A stretch of DNA of 64,000 bases from Methanoculleus caldifontis (lineage in GTDB: Archaea; Halobacteriota; Methanomicrobia; Methanomicrobiales; Methanoculleaceae): contig NZ_WBKO01000001.1 of the NCBI RefSeq assembly GCF_032842345.1, forward strand, positions 1,714,154 through 1,778,153. Reading direction: 5' to 3'. Each line of letters opens with the position of its first letter. The first letter of the stretch is position 1. The notes below the pieces were generated by a model. The model had not been told where the DNA came from, did not search any database, and was given only the letters and a program-made list of their open reading frames with translations. Below are positions 15,237-23,601 of the stretch, one piece after another. Made by a program: the position numbers and the translations under genes.

Positions 15237-16502
15237 ATGTTTACGAAGGTGCTTATCCCGACCGACCTTTCCGTTGCCTCGATGAGCGTGGCCCAGCGGC
15301 TCCGCGAGATCCCGGGTATCCGTGAGGTCGTCCTCTTCCACGCCCGGGTATCGGCCGGCTCCCTGCCCGGTGAAGGGGTGCTGCGCGGGGTGCAGGAGGC
15401 GCTCGCGGCACAGGGCTTCTCCGTCGAGACGGTGATCGAAGACGACGACGGGAGAGGCGTTTCGGAGAGGATACTCCGGGCCGCTGCCGGGACGGGTGCC
15501 GACCTGATCGCGATGGGCGTCAGGGACCATGGCCTGCTCTGGAACCCCTTTGCGGGGAACGTCGCGGCCGCCGTGCTCCGGGAGGCCCGGGTGCATATCC
15601 TGATCGCCCCGCAGTCGGGAGGAGGGGGGCCGCCGCTCTTTGCGCGGCTCCTGGTCCCGACCGACCTCTCGCCGCCGGCGCCGGAGATCCGCTCGATCCT
15701 GGAACGTCCTGCCGGCGACGGAGCGGCGGTGCTCCTGCACGTCGTCGAGCCCGGAAGCGCGGTGACCGGGCAGGAAGCAGGTACCCGGCTTGCTCTCCTC
15801 AAAGACGGCCTGACTCCCTCCGGTCGCGAGGTTCGCACACTGGTAAGAACCGGAGACCCGGCCCGCACCATCTGCGCCGTGGCGGACGAACTTGGTGCCT
15901 CCGCAGTCGTCATCCCGCGCATCGGGAAGCGCGACGCCCCGGGGAACGTCTCGCTCGGGAGCGTCACCGCCGCCGTCGCGGGCTGCGCAAAACAGCCGGT
16001 GCTGGTGATCTCGGCCCCAACCGACCTGCGGATAGAAGCGCGGGAGCTCAGGAGCGATGAGTTCGCATTTGCCGAGGAGATCTGGACCGATTACCACCAG
16101 TTAAAAGCGGACCGGAAGACCGATCGGATCTTCGGGGTCTTCGCGGACGGCACCCTCGTCTCCGTTGCCCGGTGCCGCCGGCATCCCGACGGCTACGAGG
16201 TCGACGGGGTCTTCACACCCGCCCGGTTCAGGGGAAAAGGGTATGCCCGGAGGGCGATGGACGCGCTCGTCGAAGCGTGCCAGCACGACACCCTGTACAT
16301 GCACTCGGTCCTGAACCTCGTCGAGTTCTACGGGATGTACGGGTTCGTCTCGATACCCGAGAGCGATCTCCCGCCGACCATCCGGGCGAGGTTCGCGTTT
16401 GCCCTCGGCGAGATGGAGGGGGCAAACGTCCAGCCGATGCGCCGCGTCGCCGGGCCGTTCAGAAGAGGAGCCCGGGACGGCAAAACGCCTCAGTCGTCGT
16501 AG
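15237..16502 (+). CDS. Tandem universal stress protein fused to GNAT acetyltransferase
   Basis: The protein has 421 residues. There are two USP domains: 1-130, starting FTKVLIPTDLSVAS, with the nucleotide loop IAMGVRDHG; and 135-262, starting LLVPTDLSPPAPE and ending GNVSLGSVTAAVAGCAKQPVLVIS. A GNAT domain (about 265-400) follows, with motif A FRGKGYARRAMDALV and a YGMYGFV motif B. The first USP loop departs from the G-2X-G-9X-G(S/T) ATP motif; the second is closer. The architecture suggests an acetyltransferase whose activity is tuned by a ligand bound to the USP part; the target is unknown. It follows the kinase-like gene by 9 nt and overlaps the convergent small gene by 13 bp. Confidence 0.85.
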   Translation: MFTKVLIPTDLSVASMSVAQRLREIPGIREVVLFHARVSAGSLPGEGVLRGVQEALAAQGFSVETVIEDDDGRGVSERILRAAAGTGADLIAMGVRDHGLLWNPFAGNVAAAVLREARVHILIAPQSGGGGPPLFARLLVPTDLSPPAPEIRSILERPAGDGAAVLLHVVEPGSAVTGQEAGTRLALLKDGLTPSGREVRTLVRTGDPARTICAVADELGASAVVIPRIGKRDAPGNVSLGSVTAAVAGCAKQPVLVISAPTDLRIEARELRSDEFAFAEEIWTDYHQLKADRKTDRIFGVFADGTLVSVARCRRHPDGYEVDGVFTPARFRGKGYARRAMDALVEACQHDTLYMHSVLNLVEFYGMYGFVSIPESDLPPTIRARFAFALGEMEGANVQPMRRVAGPFRRGARDGKTPQSS

Positions 16503-16660
16503 ATTGTCGGCACTTCCGCATCGTCGTCGCAGTTGTCGGAGTACGGGAGATCAATGACAACCGCGCCGTCCTCAAGGATGTCGCCGATCTCGATAGACAC
16601 CCCCGCAGGGAATTCACGCTCTTCTGTGCTGCCGTCGGGATACCTGATATAAGCCCACAT
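16490..16660 (-). CDS. Small acidic protein, unknown function (56 aa)
   Basis: The start ATG at 16660 has an ideal GGAGGT 6 nt upstream, which decides against the longer in-frame start at 16753. The sequence MWAYIRYPDGSTEEREFPAG begins with a beta pair and ends in a strongly acidic tail (DNCDDDAEVPTIYDD). There are no membrane segments, and a single Cys. I do not recognise a family. It overlaps the end of the USP-GNAT gene on the opposite strand. Confidence 0.6.
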   Translation of the reverse strand: MWAYIRYPDGSTEEREFPAGVSIEIGDILEDGAVVIDLPYSDNCDDDAEVPTIYDD

Positions 16661-16955
16661 GCTGTACCTCCATGAATCCATTCTTCTCTCAGGGCTCCCG
16701 GTACATCGTATCCGATGCACTCCGGAGCATGCTCCTATTCCAGTATCAGACAATAGCCCGATAAAGAGCTTCCGGTGTAAATGGCCTGAGTATATACGCC
16801 TATTCGGGAATTGTGGGGGTTATTGTGCGTGAAGGCGCACGGCGGGACGGAGAGAACGCGGTATATCCCGCACCATCGGCAGGCGGGGCGGCACCCTGCC
16901 CCCGGGTCGTTACGCAGCCGTCATCTATATCGTGACGGCGGCAAGGTAGTGATCC

Positions 16956-17453
16956 ATGCGTATCGGGATCCTCTCCGACACACACGACAACCTCGGGGCG
17001 GTGGATGCGGCCGTGAGGCAGCTCAACAGCGAGCGGGTGGACCTGGTCCTCCACGCGGGAGATTACGTCTCGCCGTTCGTCATCCCCCGGCTCGCGAACC
17101 TGCACTCGCCCATGATCGGCGTTATGGGGAACAACGACGGCGACCACAGGCTCTTATCGGAACGGTTTGCCGAGCACGAGGCACTCAGCCTGCGCGGAGG
17201 CTTTGCCGCCGTAACCGCAGGCGGCATGACCATCGGGCTGCTGCACGGCGACGACCGTGAACTCCTGCAGGCGCTCATAGGGCAAAAGGCCTTCAACGTC
17301 GTGGTCCACGGCCACACCCACCGCGCGGAGGTCAGGGAATTCGGAGCGACGCTCGTCATCAACCCCGGAGAGGCCTGCGGTTACCTGACCGGGCAGCCGA
17401 CCATCGCCGTGCTGGACACGTCGGGCCGGGACGTGGAGCTGCTCTCCCTCTGA
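16956..17453 (+). CDS. YfcE/MJ0936-type metallophosphoesterase
   Basis: The protein has 165 residues, the usual length of the family. Metal-binding motifs are in order: GILSDTHDN (residues 4-12), LHAGDYVS (about 32), GVMGNNDGDH (about 53), LLHGD (about 93), VVHGHTHRAE (about 111). NPGEACGYLTG is a family signature near the C-terminus. These are cytosolic phosphodiesterases dependent on Mn or Ni; the natural substrate is unsettled. It is monocistronic, with a CTATAT box about 30 nt before the ATG, and convergent with the next gene. Confidence 0.9.
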   Translation: MRIGILSDTHDNLGAVDAAVRQLNSERVDLVLHAGDYVSPFVIPRLANLHSPMIGVMGNNDGDHRLLSERFAEHEALSLRGGFAAVTAGGMTIGLLHGDDRELLQALIGQKAFNVVVHGHTHRAEVREFGATLVINPGEACGYLTGQPTIAVLDTSGRDVELLSL

Positions 17454-17470
17454 TCGGACGGGGGAGGGTC

Positions 17471-17477
17471 AAAAAAA
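17471..17477 (-). terminator. Oligo-T terminator after the secreted DUF4352-like protein
   Basis: Seven T on the minus strand about 12 nt after the stop at 17490, lying between two convergent genes. Confidence 0.6.
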
Positions 17478-17489
17478 GCGTCGTGCGGG

Positions 17490-18791
17490 TTATACCGCAC
17501 TCGCGTTGCCGGCCTCTCTCTCGAGGCCCCATGCGGGAGTGCCGGCATACCCGAGTTCCGCCCTGAGTGTCGCCCCGGAGACCTCGAAGGTCGCGGGCAC
17601 GTCGAAGTAGAGGTAACCCTTGAGTGTCTGATACCGGTCGAGCATCTTCCGATCGAAGGACTCTCCGAGCGATGTGAACGGGGGGGCCTCGAGAGGCGCA
17701 TACGTCATCCCGTGCTGTTCGAGAACGAATGCGTCCCGTCCGGGTGTCTCGATGGTATAGAGGTCGGAGTCACCCTTGTGGCCGAGGTTGGTCGCCTTGA
17801 CGGCGACGAGGAAGAATGCACGCCCCTCGTCCGCCTCGTTCATCACCATCGAGCCGTTGACGGCGGCAGTCTCGTACTTCTTCACGACCCTCGCCGAGTC
17901 CGCGAGCAGCGAGATCATGTTCTCTCCCGGCTGGTCGTCGTAGGTGTATCGTTCCCCGATACGGAGGGGCTCCGTGGGCGGTGCGGCCGTTCCGGTGCCC
18001 GTCCGGGTCCTGGACGTCTCCACCGTCAGGACGGTGGCGTCCGACGTGGAGCTCCCGGTGTCGATCGGCTGTACGGAGACGGCCTGCCGGCTGACCGTTT
18101 CAAGGTTCCCGGACGCTGTCGCCAGGTCCCTGAGAGCCACCGGAACCGCCTCTTCCTTCGTGGCAGCCGTTGAGTCGAGAAGCGTCTGGCTCGCCGTGGT
18201 GTATGCCGAGAGCGACCTGATGAACTCGTCCTTGACGGGCTGCTGGCCAGAGGAGACCTGGAGCGGCTGCACCTCGGCAAGCAGCCTGATGGAGAGCGCG
18301 TGCAGCCCGTCCGCGGCTACGGCGGCGGCGTCCGCATCCTGCATGTAGAGGGCATGGGCGTGCTCCATCGAGAGCCGCATCAGGCTGATGCCGGCGGTGT
18401 TGATCAGTCTCGCCAGCCGCTCGTCGTCGTACCCGCCTGTCCCGCCGGAGGGTGTCCCGGCCAGGGGAGCCGGATCGACAGGTTCGCTGCCGGTCTCCGG
18501 ATCGGCGGGGGTCACCGTCTCCATTCCGGTGGGAAGGTCGGGAGACCCGGTATCCAGGGGGGCCGCGGGTGCATCGGAGATCTCCTCCTCGTCCGGGAGT
18601 GCCGGGGAGCCGGATGGTCCGGATCCGTTTCCGGGTGCCGTCAGGTTGCTGAACGGGGAGAGAAACAGCTCCCCTGACTCCAGCACCTGAAGCCCCTGGC
18701 CGGAACCGGCAACGGCCGGTACGGAGAGGAGGAATCCCGCGCAGGCGGCAATCCCTAAGAAAATCAGAGCGTTTGCATGGTGCTTGCTCAT
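17490..18791 (-). CDS. Secreted protein with Ala/Pro-rich region and C-terminal DUF4352-like domain
   Basis: The protein has 433 residues. A signal peptide (SKHHANALIFLGIAACAGFLLSVPAVAG) precedes a low-complexity Pro/Gly/Asp region (40-120), a helical region (125-250, RLARLINTAGISLMRLSMEHAHAL) and a beta domain (about 270-425). That last domain resembles DUF4352 extracellular domains: FLVAVKATNLGHKGDSDLYTIETPGRDAF ... YLYFDVPATFEVSGATL. The ATG at 18791 is preferred to one two codons earlier because a TATA box centred at 18816 would start transcription exactly there, giving a leaderless mRNA. Role unknown; probably extracytoplasmic. Confidence 0.75.
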   Translation of the reverse strand: MSKHHANALIFLGIAACAGFLLSVPAVAGSGQGLQVLESGELFLSPFSNLTAPGNGSGPSGSPALPDEEEISDAPAAPLDTGSPDLPTGMETVTPADPETGSEPVDPAPLAGTPSGGTGGYDDERLARLINTAGISLMRLSMEHAHALYMQDADAAAVAADGLHALSIRLLAEVQPLQVSSGQQPVKDEFIRSLSAYTTASQTLLDSTAATKEEAVPVALRDLATASGNLETVSRQAVSVQPIDTGSSTSDATVLTVETSRTRTGTGTAAPPTEPLRIGERYTYDDQPGENMISLLADSARVVKKYETAAVNGSMVMNEADEGRAFFLVAVKATNLGHKGDSDLYTIETPGRDAFVLEQHGMTYAPLEAPPFTSLGESFDRKMLDRYQTLKGYLYFDVPATFEVSGATLRAELGYAGTPAWGLEREAGNASAV

Positions 18792-19186
18792 GCGCATTTT
18801 TCTTTTGATTAATATATATAAACATTATTATATTTTCTGTTTGGAAAAAGGGCCCCGGAGAGGAAACTGTTTCCGCTGCAGGCTGATGCCCGTCTGTCGT
18901 GGGCTTGCGAGAATGGACCGTTTGAAGCGGCCCGAGCGCGGCAGAATACCTGTAGTGCGTCTTCAAGAGATCCTTTTGCACCTTTAGTCACAGGAGGTAT
19001 TCACGGGGGGATTGCTATTAGCCTGCACTACGAGGGCTGTGTCGGTCATATAGGATCCGCACCGCCCTTTTTTGGTTGATAGTTATCTCTATGGGGTGTC
19101 TTATCGATCCAATCCCTGTTTTTGCCGGTTCACTCAGCAATAATTGTAGCATGCAGAGCAGGCATGCACCAGCCGACTTCCCGCAG
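18792..19186. other. Intergenic region, promoter only
   Basis: About 395 bp. The left end carries the promoter of the secreted protein. Between 18840 and 19186 there are only short frames without coding character or recognisable RNA structure; nothing else is seen. Confidence 0.5.
18811..18822 (-). promoter_or_regulatory. TATA box of the secreted DUF4352-like protein
   Basis: TTTATATATATT on the minus strand, 25 nt upstream of the ATG at 18791, in a sharply AT-rich stretch. Confidence 0.65.
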
Positions 19187-19750
19187 TCACTCCTCCCGAA
19201 CGGTTTTACCGACGCTTTCCGTGATTGGAGTTTTGTTGCGGTGAAACCGGGCAAAGAACAATATGCGGCTCGAAAATGACGCGGCCGCGAATGCTACAAA
19301 AGCGACTTCTACGACTTCAAACGTCGTGCCTATGGGAAAGAGCAGTGTGGCGGCTATAGCGATGTAGAGGAAGCTCCCGAAGTATTTGCCCACGGGGTCT
19401 ATGATTTGCACACGATGCAGACTCGTCAACACGAACTGGGCATAGGAGAACAGGATCAGGATTAAAACCCAGGCCGGGTAGAGGCCGTGCGCATAGAATA
19501 GTGCGAAGGAGCCCATTATCAGGGCGAAGTCGGCTGCTGAGTCGAAAAACGTGCCCATTTTGCAGGCTACGCCGAGTCTCCTCGCCAGATAGCCATCCGC
19601 AAGGTCGGTTGCGCACAAGAAGAGAAAGAACGGAAGACTCAGCAGAGAGTTCTGGCTCATCAGAAATAACAGAAGGGGGAGGGCGGCAATGCGGACTGCC
19701 GAGACGGTGCTGGGGATAGCTGCGTATTTTCGCATCTTTTCCACGCTCAC
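19187..19750 (-). CDS. CDP-alcohol phosphatidyltransferase
   Basis: The protein has 187 residues with about five membrane segments. The family motif D-x2-D-G-x2-A-R-x8-G-x3-D-x3-D is complete in DLADGYLARRLGVACKMGTF followed by FDSAAD (about residues 48-74). It transfers a phospho-alcohol from or to a CDP-activated lipid; whether the head group is glycerophosphate, inositol phosphate or serine cannot be told. The start is GTG at 19750, overlapping the stop of a decayed upstream frame in a GTGA arrangement, which points to former translational coupling. Third-position GC is lower than in neighbouring genes, a hint of different ancestry. Confidence 0.85.
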   Translation of the reverse strand: MSVEKMRKYAAIPSTVSAVRIAALPLLLFLMSQNSLLSLPFFLFLCATDLADGYLARRLGVACKMGTFFDSAADFALIMGSFALFYAHGLYPAWVLILILFSYAQFVLTSLHRVQIIDPVGKYFGSFLYIAIAATLLFPIGTTFEVVEVAFVAFAAASFSSRILFFARFHRNKTPITESVGKTVREE

Positions 19751-20096
19751 AGCAGAACGCTGCTTGCGGCCGGGTAAGGTTTGTCGGTGATGTTTCCGCC
19801 TCTGAAGATCGTAGTGACTCCGTAGACTGTGCTGTTTCCGCTCTGGATGATGTTTCGCATGGCCTGTCGGTAGTTGAGCGGATCAATGCCGCCGCCCGCG
19901 GTTACTATGGCGGTTTTTGCTCTATCCCGGTTACCGGCACGGTGAATGTAGTTGGCTGGCGTGGGGTTGAAGTCATATCCGGGCCATGTCGGCAGCCGGT
20001 GATTGGTACTTTATCGACTTACAGAGTTATTTCTACCCACCAGCCTTCGGATGCCTGATTGTTCAGATACGCAGGCAACGTCGCGCGTAAAGGAAA
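19747..20096 (-). pseudogene. Decayed 3' end of a protein gene formerly coupled to the phosphatidyltransferase
   Basis: The frame 20010-19747 is open for 87 codons with no start codon near its upstream end, and reads ...GNRDRAKTAIVTAGGGIDPL...FRGGNITDKPYPAASSVLL. Just upstream, in another frame, TLPAYLNNQASEGWWVEITL is followed by a TAA and then VDKVPIT. The two pieces look like one coding sequence broken by at least one stop and one frameshift. The stop at 19747 overlaps the GTG start of the next gene. The original function is not recognised; composition suggests an extracellular beta domain. Confidence 0.5.
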
Positions 20097-20522
20097 TTAA
20101 TCCGGGGCGGTAAATATAGCTACTGGCTCAACATCTCTGAAGCGTACCCGGGACCCCGGGCTTGTCTTTACTCTTTTCTCCCGATAACCTCTCTTCGCTG
20201 CTATTTCTGGAACGCCCTTGCAATCGCGGTTGTGAGATGCTCATAACTCACGATGAATGACGCCGGGACCTTTCGCCTGGTCGATCGCCATGCTCGCAGC
20301 GTATCTCGGAGCACTGAAGACGTTTCAGTTCATGGACACGGTGCAACGATGAGCACGGCTCCGGCGATGAGGAGAGATGTTATGGAGCACTACCGGTAAT
20401 GACGGAAGGTTCTTGCTGTCAGGGCGACGGTAAACAGGGATTTTGCCCGCACAGGACAGAGTAAGCCCGCCGGGGGAAATCTATATGTACTCGTACAGGT
20501 TACCGGGATAAGAGGATGCCTG
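20097..20522. other. Intergenic region, possibly gene remnants
   Basis: About 425 bp with no sustained frame. Patches between 20200 and 20400 look coding-like in scattered frames but with several stops, so they may be further debris from the decayed gene. Nothing is firmly supported. Confidence 0.4.
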
Positions 20523-20999
20523 ATGGAGATCGTGAAGATCCCGAGTATGGATAAAGCAGAGTACGATAAACTCATCGCAGAGAGTTTTCTCAGCCGTATT
20601 GCGTTCCAGGGCGGTAAATACCCGTATATCGCCCCGTTCCTGTATGTCTTCGACGGGAAGTTCCTCTACTTCCTCGCGACCAAGTACGGCAGGAAGAACG
20701 ACCTCTTCCGGCAGCACCCCTATGTCTCGGTCGAGATCGAGAAGTACTCGAGCGATATGTCCTGTTACACCTTCGTGACGATGCAGGGCTACCTGGTGCA
20801 GCTTGAGGACGCCATCGAGAAGAAACTCATCCGGGAGAAGTTCGTGAGCATGATCCGGGCGCACAACCTCTCGCAGAATATCCTTGCCGCGCTCGGCCAC
20901 AAGCCCGAGGAGCCGCTTGAGGCCATCGCTTCCGAAGAGCGCTCGAATATCTGGAAGCTTACCGGCGTGACGGACATCGTTGCGTTGAAGAATTTATAA
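20523..20999 (+). CDS. Pyridoxamine 5'-phosphate oxidase-like flavin-binding protein
   Basis: The protein has 158 residues. It fits the FMN-binding split-barrel (NimA-like) family: IPSMDKAEYDKLIAESFLSRIAFQGGKYPYIAPFLYVFDGKFLYFLAT, then KNDLFRQHPYVSVEIEKY, with a C-terminal helical region. Such proteins bind FMN, F420 or heme and reduce small molecules; the cofactor here is open, and F420 is possible in a methanogen. It follows a long non-coding stretch. TATGTACTCG about 30-40 nt upstream may be the promoter. It is a single gene. Confidence 0.8.
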   Translation: MEIVKIPSMDKAEYDKLIAESFLSRIAFQGGKYPYIAPFLYVFDGKFLYFLATKYGRKNDLFRQHPYVSVEIEKYSSDMSCYTFVTMQGYLVQLEDAIEKKLIREKFVSMIRAHNLSQNILAALGHKPEEPLEAIASEERSNIWKLTGVTDIVALKNL

Positions 21000-21062
21000 T
21001 TCCTTTTTGCCGGGGTCCCGCCGGGGCGGAACCATTATGGTTCCGGCGGGTGTGGCAGACCC

Positions 21063-22055
21063 ATGGCACCCGGACCACGCCTGACGCTCGTCGCTCTTCT
21101 CGTCGCTCTCCTCGGCGTAATCCCCGCTCTCGCCCACGTCCCCCTCTTCCCTCAGGACGGCTCCTCGCCGGAGTCGGCGATCGTCATCGAGGACCCGGCA
21201 AAGTCCTGGGCGATCTACGGCTCGCTGCCCGAAGGCCCCGCTGTCCGGTACTATCGGTTCCAGGTGGAGGAGGGGGAGCGGATATATGCGACCCTCCAGG
21301 TCTCCCGGGCCGGAGAGTTCGTCCCCGGCATGGTGCTCGCGGGGCCGCTCATCGAGACCTCCGGCCCCGTCCCGCCCTACGTCGCTGTCCCGGAGGGCGC
21401 CGGCGCCACGGCGGTTCCGGGGAGCCTTCCGGAAGAGGCGGAGTATGAACCGTTCACGCCGTCGAGACTCTACCCGGTCGCCCGGATCGATACGACGGCA
21501 CCCGCGGCCGGCGACTACACCCTCGCGGTCTACACGGCCGGGCCGGGTGGGAACTATACTCTCGCGCTCGGCTTTGTGGAGTCGTACACCCTTACGGAGT
21601 GGATACGCGTCCCGGTCGACCTCGTCCGCATCCACCGCCACGAAGGGCAGTCCTACCTCCTGATCTTCGCCCCGATGATCGCCGTCATCGCCGTGGGAGC
21701 CTGGCTGATCTTCCGTCGGCGCGGGGACCTCTCCCTCTTTGCGCTCTCCGGAGCGGCCGCGGGTCTCCTCTTCATCGGGGGCGGCGCCATGACTCTCTCG
21801 CAGACGGTTATCGCGGCCATGGGGACGGCCCCCGGTGCCGCCGTCATCCTGACCCTCGCCTTCGCGCTCGCCCCCATTCTCCTCGGCGTCCTCTCACTCC
21901 GGGTTGCCCTCCACGAACGGGTCGGAGCGTGGGAGCGGGTCGCCATGGCGGTGCTCGGCATCCTCGGCCTCGCCGTCTGGGCGGGGCTCGTGGTCGGCCC
22001 CCTGCTCGCCTTCGCCGCCGCCCTCATGCCGGCGGGCCGCGGCATCACTCGATGA
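21063..22055 (+). CDS. Secreted/membrane protein of unknown function with four C-terminal membrane helices
   Basis: The protein has 330 residues: a signal peptide (1-24), then an extracytoplasmic beta-rich domain (25-185, SSPESAIVIEDPAKSWAIYG ... GDYTLAVYTAGPGGNYTLALGF) resembling PPC-like carbohydrate- or surface-associated domains. Membrane helices follow at about 200-216, 225-245, 255-280 and 295-320. No catalytic motif is visible. It could be a surface sensor or a transporter accessory. It overlaps the convergent gene by 11 bp. Confidence 0.7.
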   Translation: MAPGPRLTLVALLVALLGVIPALAHVPLFPQDGSSPESAIVIEDPAKSWAIYGSLPEGPAVRYYRFQVEEGERIYATLQVSRAGEFVPGMVLAGPLIETSGPVPPYVAVPEGAGATAVPGSLPEEAEYEPFTPSRLYPVARIDTTAPAAGDYTLAVYTAGPGGNYTLALGFVESYTLTEWIRVPVDLVRIHRHEGQSYLLIFAPMIAVIAVGAWLIFRRRGDLSLFALSGAAAGLLFIGGGAMTLSQTVIAAMGTAPGAAVILTLAFALAPILLGVLSLRVALHERVGAWERVAMAVLGILGLAVWAGLVVGPLLAFAAALMPAGRGITR

Positions 22056-22566
22056 GCGGCTCAAGCGTCGTCCTGGCCGCGTCCACCAGGGCGGCGAGCC
22101 CTTCCGGCGTGGCGGTGCCCCGCTCCATCCAGCGGATGATACCACGGCCGTCGAGGAGGTAGATGTGGGCGAGCGACGGGTCGCCGATCGCGTACGCCCG
22201 CCGGCACTGTTCGATATCCCCGGGTATGGTCAGCACCATATCGTGCTGCGCCGGGGGAACGCCGCCGCGCAGCCCCCGGCCGATGCTCTCGGCAAGGGAC
22301 CTGCCGACAAGGCTGTCGCCGACGACCGCCACGAGGTAGGTCTTCACCCGGGATTCTTCGGTGAACGCCCCGGCAAAGGGCCCGCGCCCTGGCTCCGTTA
22401 TCGGCCCTGCGGATTCGAGGAAGACGAGGACGATGAGCGAGATCTCCCCCTCCGCGTCGTCGGGGAGGGTGACGACCCGGCCGGTGAGCGACGTGGCGAG
22501 GAGGGTGGGGAACGTCCTCCCGAGCGCTGCGGGCACCGTCTCCGTGGTTGCTGCCGTTCTGTGCAT
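22045..22566 (-). CDS. Thioredoxin-fold-like protein without redox cysteines
   Basis: The protein has 173 residues from ATG 22566 (a GTG at 22611 is the alternative). FPTLLATSLTGRVVTLPDDAEGEISLIVLVFLESAG follows the start pattern of AhpC/TlpA and ATP10-like proteins, and AHIYLLDGRGIIRWMERGTATPEGLAALV matches the end of that fold. The CxxC or peroxidatic Cys position is occupied by SAGP, so a thiol redox role is unlikely. Function unknown. It is divergent from the Clp1-like gene, about 107 nt away. Confidence 0.55.
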   Translation of the reverse strand: MHRTAATTETVPAALGRTFPTLLATSLTGRVVTLPDDAEGEISLIVLVFLESAGPITEPGRGPFAGAFTEESRVKTYLVAVVGDSLVGRSLAESIGRGLRGGVPPAQHDMVLTIPGDIEQCRRAYAIGDPSLAHIYLLDGRGIIRWMERGTATPEGLAALVDAARTTLEPLIE

Positions 22567-22673
22567 GGCCTGCGGGTGGCGGGCACTCCTGATAAATCCT
22601 CTCCCCGGCACCTGGCGGCCGGAAGAGAGCCCGCGGATCGGGCCGGAGGGGCGTTCCGTCAGGAACTATACCT

Positions 22674-23594
22674 ATGAGCCGCAATATCCTCTTCCGGAAG
22701 TTTATGATCAGGATCGGAGACGGATGGGAGGAACTCGCCGCGACGCTCGCGACGGGCGAGGGTCCGGAGCGGGTGTATGTCGTCGGGCGGACGGACTGCG
22801 GGAAGACGACGCTCTGCCGCTACCTCGTTGAAGCGGCCGCAGCCCAGGTGCGGACCGCGTACGTCGACTGCGACACCGGGCAGTCCCGGCTCGGCCCGCC
22901 GACGACCGAGGGGATGGTCCTCTATCCCGGCGCGCCGGAGCCGCCCGGCCGGCCTTATCTCCGGTTCGTCGGCTCGACCTCGCCGGGAGGCCACTTCGTC
23001 CAGACGCTGACGGGGGCAAAACGCCTCGTCGAGATGGCTGCCGAGCTCGGGGCCCGCGTGGTCGTCATCGATTCGCCCGGTCTCGTCGCCGGCGGGGTGG
23101 GCACCGAGTTCCAGGTCCAGATGATCGACCTGCTCCGTCCCACGCGGATCGTCGCTCTCCAGCGAGGGCGGGAACTGGAGCGGATCCTTGCGAACTTCGC
23201 CCGGCACTCCGGGATCACGACTCACCGCCTCCCCGTATCCCCTGCGGCCGTCTCCCGGCCCCCTCTCGGACGGCGGCGCTACCGCGAAGAGCGTTTTCTG
23301 GCCTATTTTGCCGGTACAACCCCGCAGGAGGTCGTGCTTGAGGGGCTCGGCCTCCAGGGCCGGGTCCCCGACCTGAGAGCCCCCCGCGGGGTCGGGGGGA
23401 GGCTCGTCTCCTTCAACGACCCGGAGAACTTCAGCCTCGCCCTCGCCCTCGTCCGGGAGATGCACCCCGGAGGTCGCCTGATCGAAGTTCTGGCCCCGGC
23501 CTTCGACCATGCCGCCGCCGCATCGGTCCGGTTCGGCTCGCTCTCGCTCGACCTCGACGCGGAACCCGGCTCGATGGAGTCCTTCCGGCCCTGA
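22674..23594 (+). CDS. Clp1/Grc3-family polynucleotide 5'-hydroxyl kinase
   Basis: The protein has 306 residues. Walker A GRTDCGKTTLCRYL (about 38-51) and the Clp1-specific YVDCDTGQSRLGPPTTEGM (lid and substrate region, about 63-81) precede LRFVGSTSPGGHF and VVIDSPGLV (Walker B). Archaeal Clp1 homologues phosphorylate 5'-OH RNA ends and take part in tRNA processing and RNA repair. The C-terminal half (200-306) is poorly conserved, as usual for the family. The ATG at 22674 lacks a clear ribosome site and an internal Met at about residue 10 is possible. Confidence 0.8.
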   Translation: MSRNILFRKFMIRIGDGWEELAATLATGEGPERVYVVGRTDCGKTTLCRYLVEAAAAQVRTAYVDCDTGQSRLGPPTTEGMVLYPGAPEPPGRPYLRFVGSTSPGGHFVQTLTGAKRLVEMAAELGARVVVIDSPGLVAGGVGTEFQVQMIDLLRPTRIVALQRGRELERILANFARHSGITTHRLPVSPAAVSRPPLGRRRYREERFLAYFAGTTPQEVVLEGLGLQGRVPDLRAPRGVGGRLVSFNDPENFSLALALVREMHPGGRLIEVLAPAFDHAAAASVRFGSLSLDLDAEPGSMESFRP

Positions 23595-23601
23595 GCCACC
23601 C

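Noticed and set aside
19076..19279. 67-codon plus-strand frame near the phosphatidyltransferase
   Set aside because: Overlaps the 3' end of the phosphatidyltransferase in antisense and has no recognisable feature.
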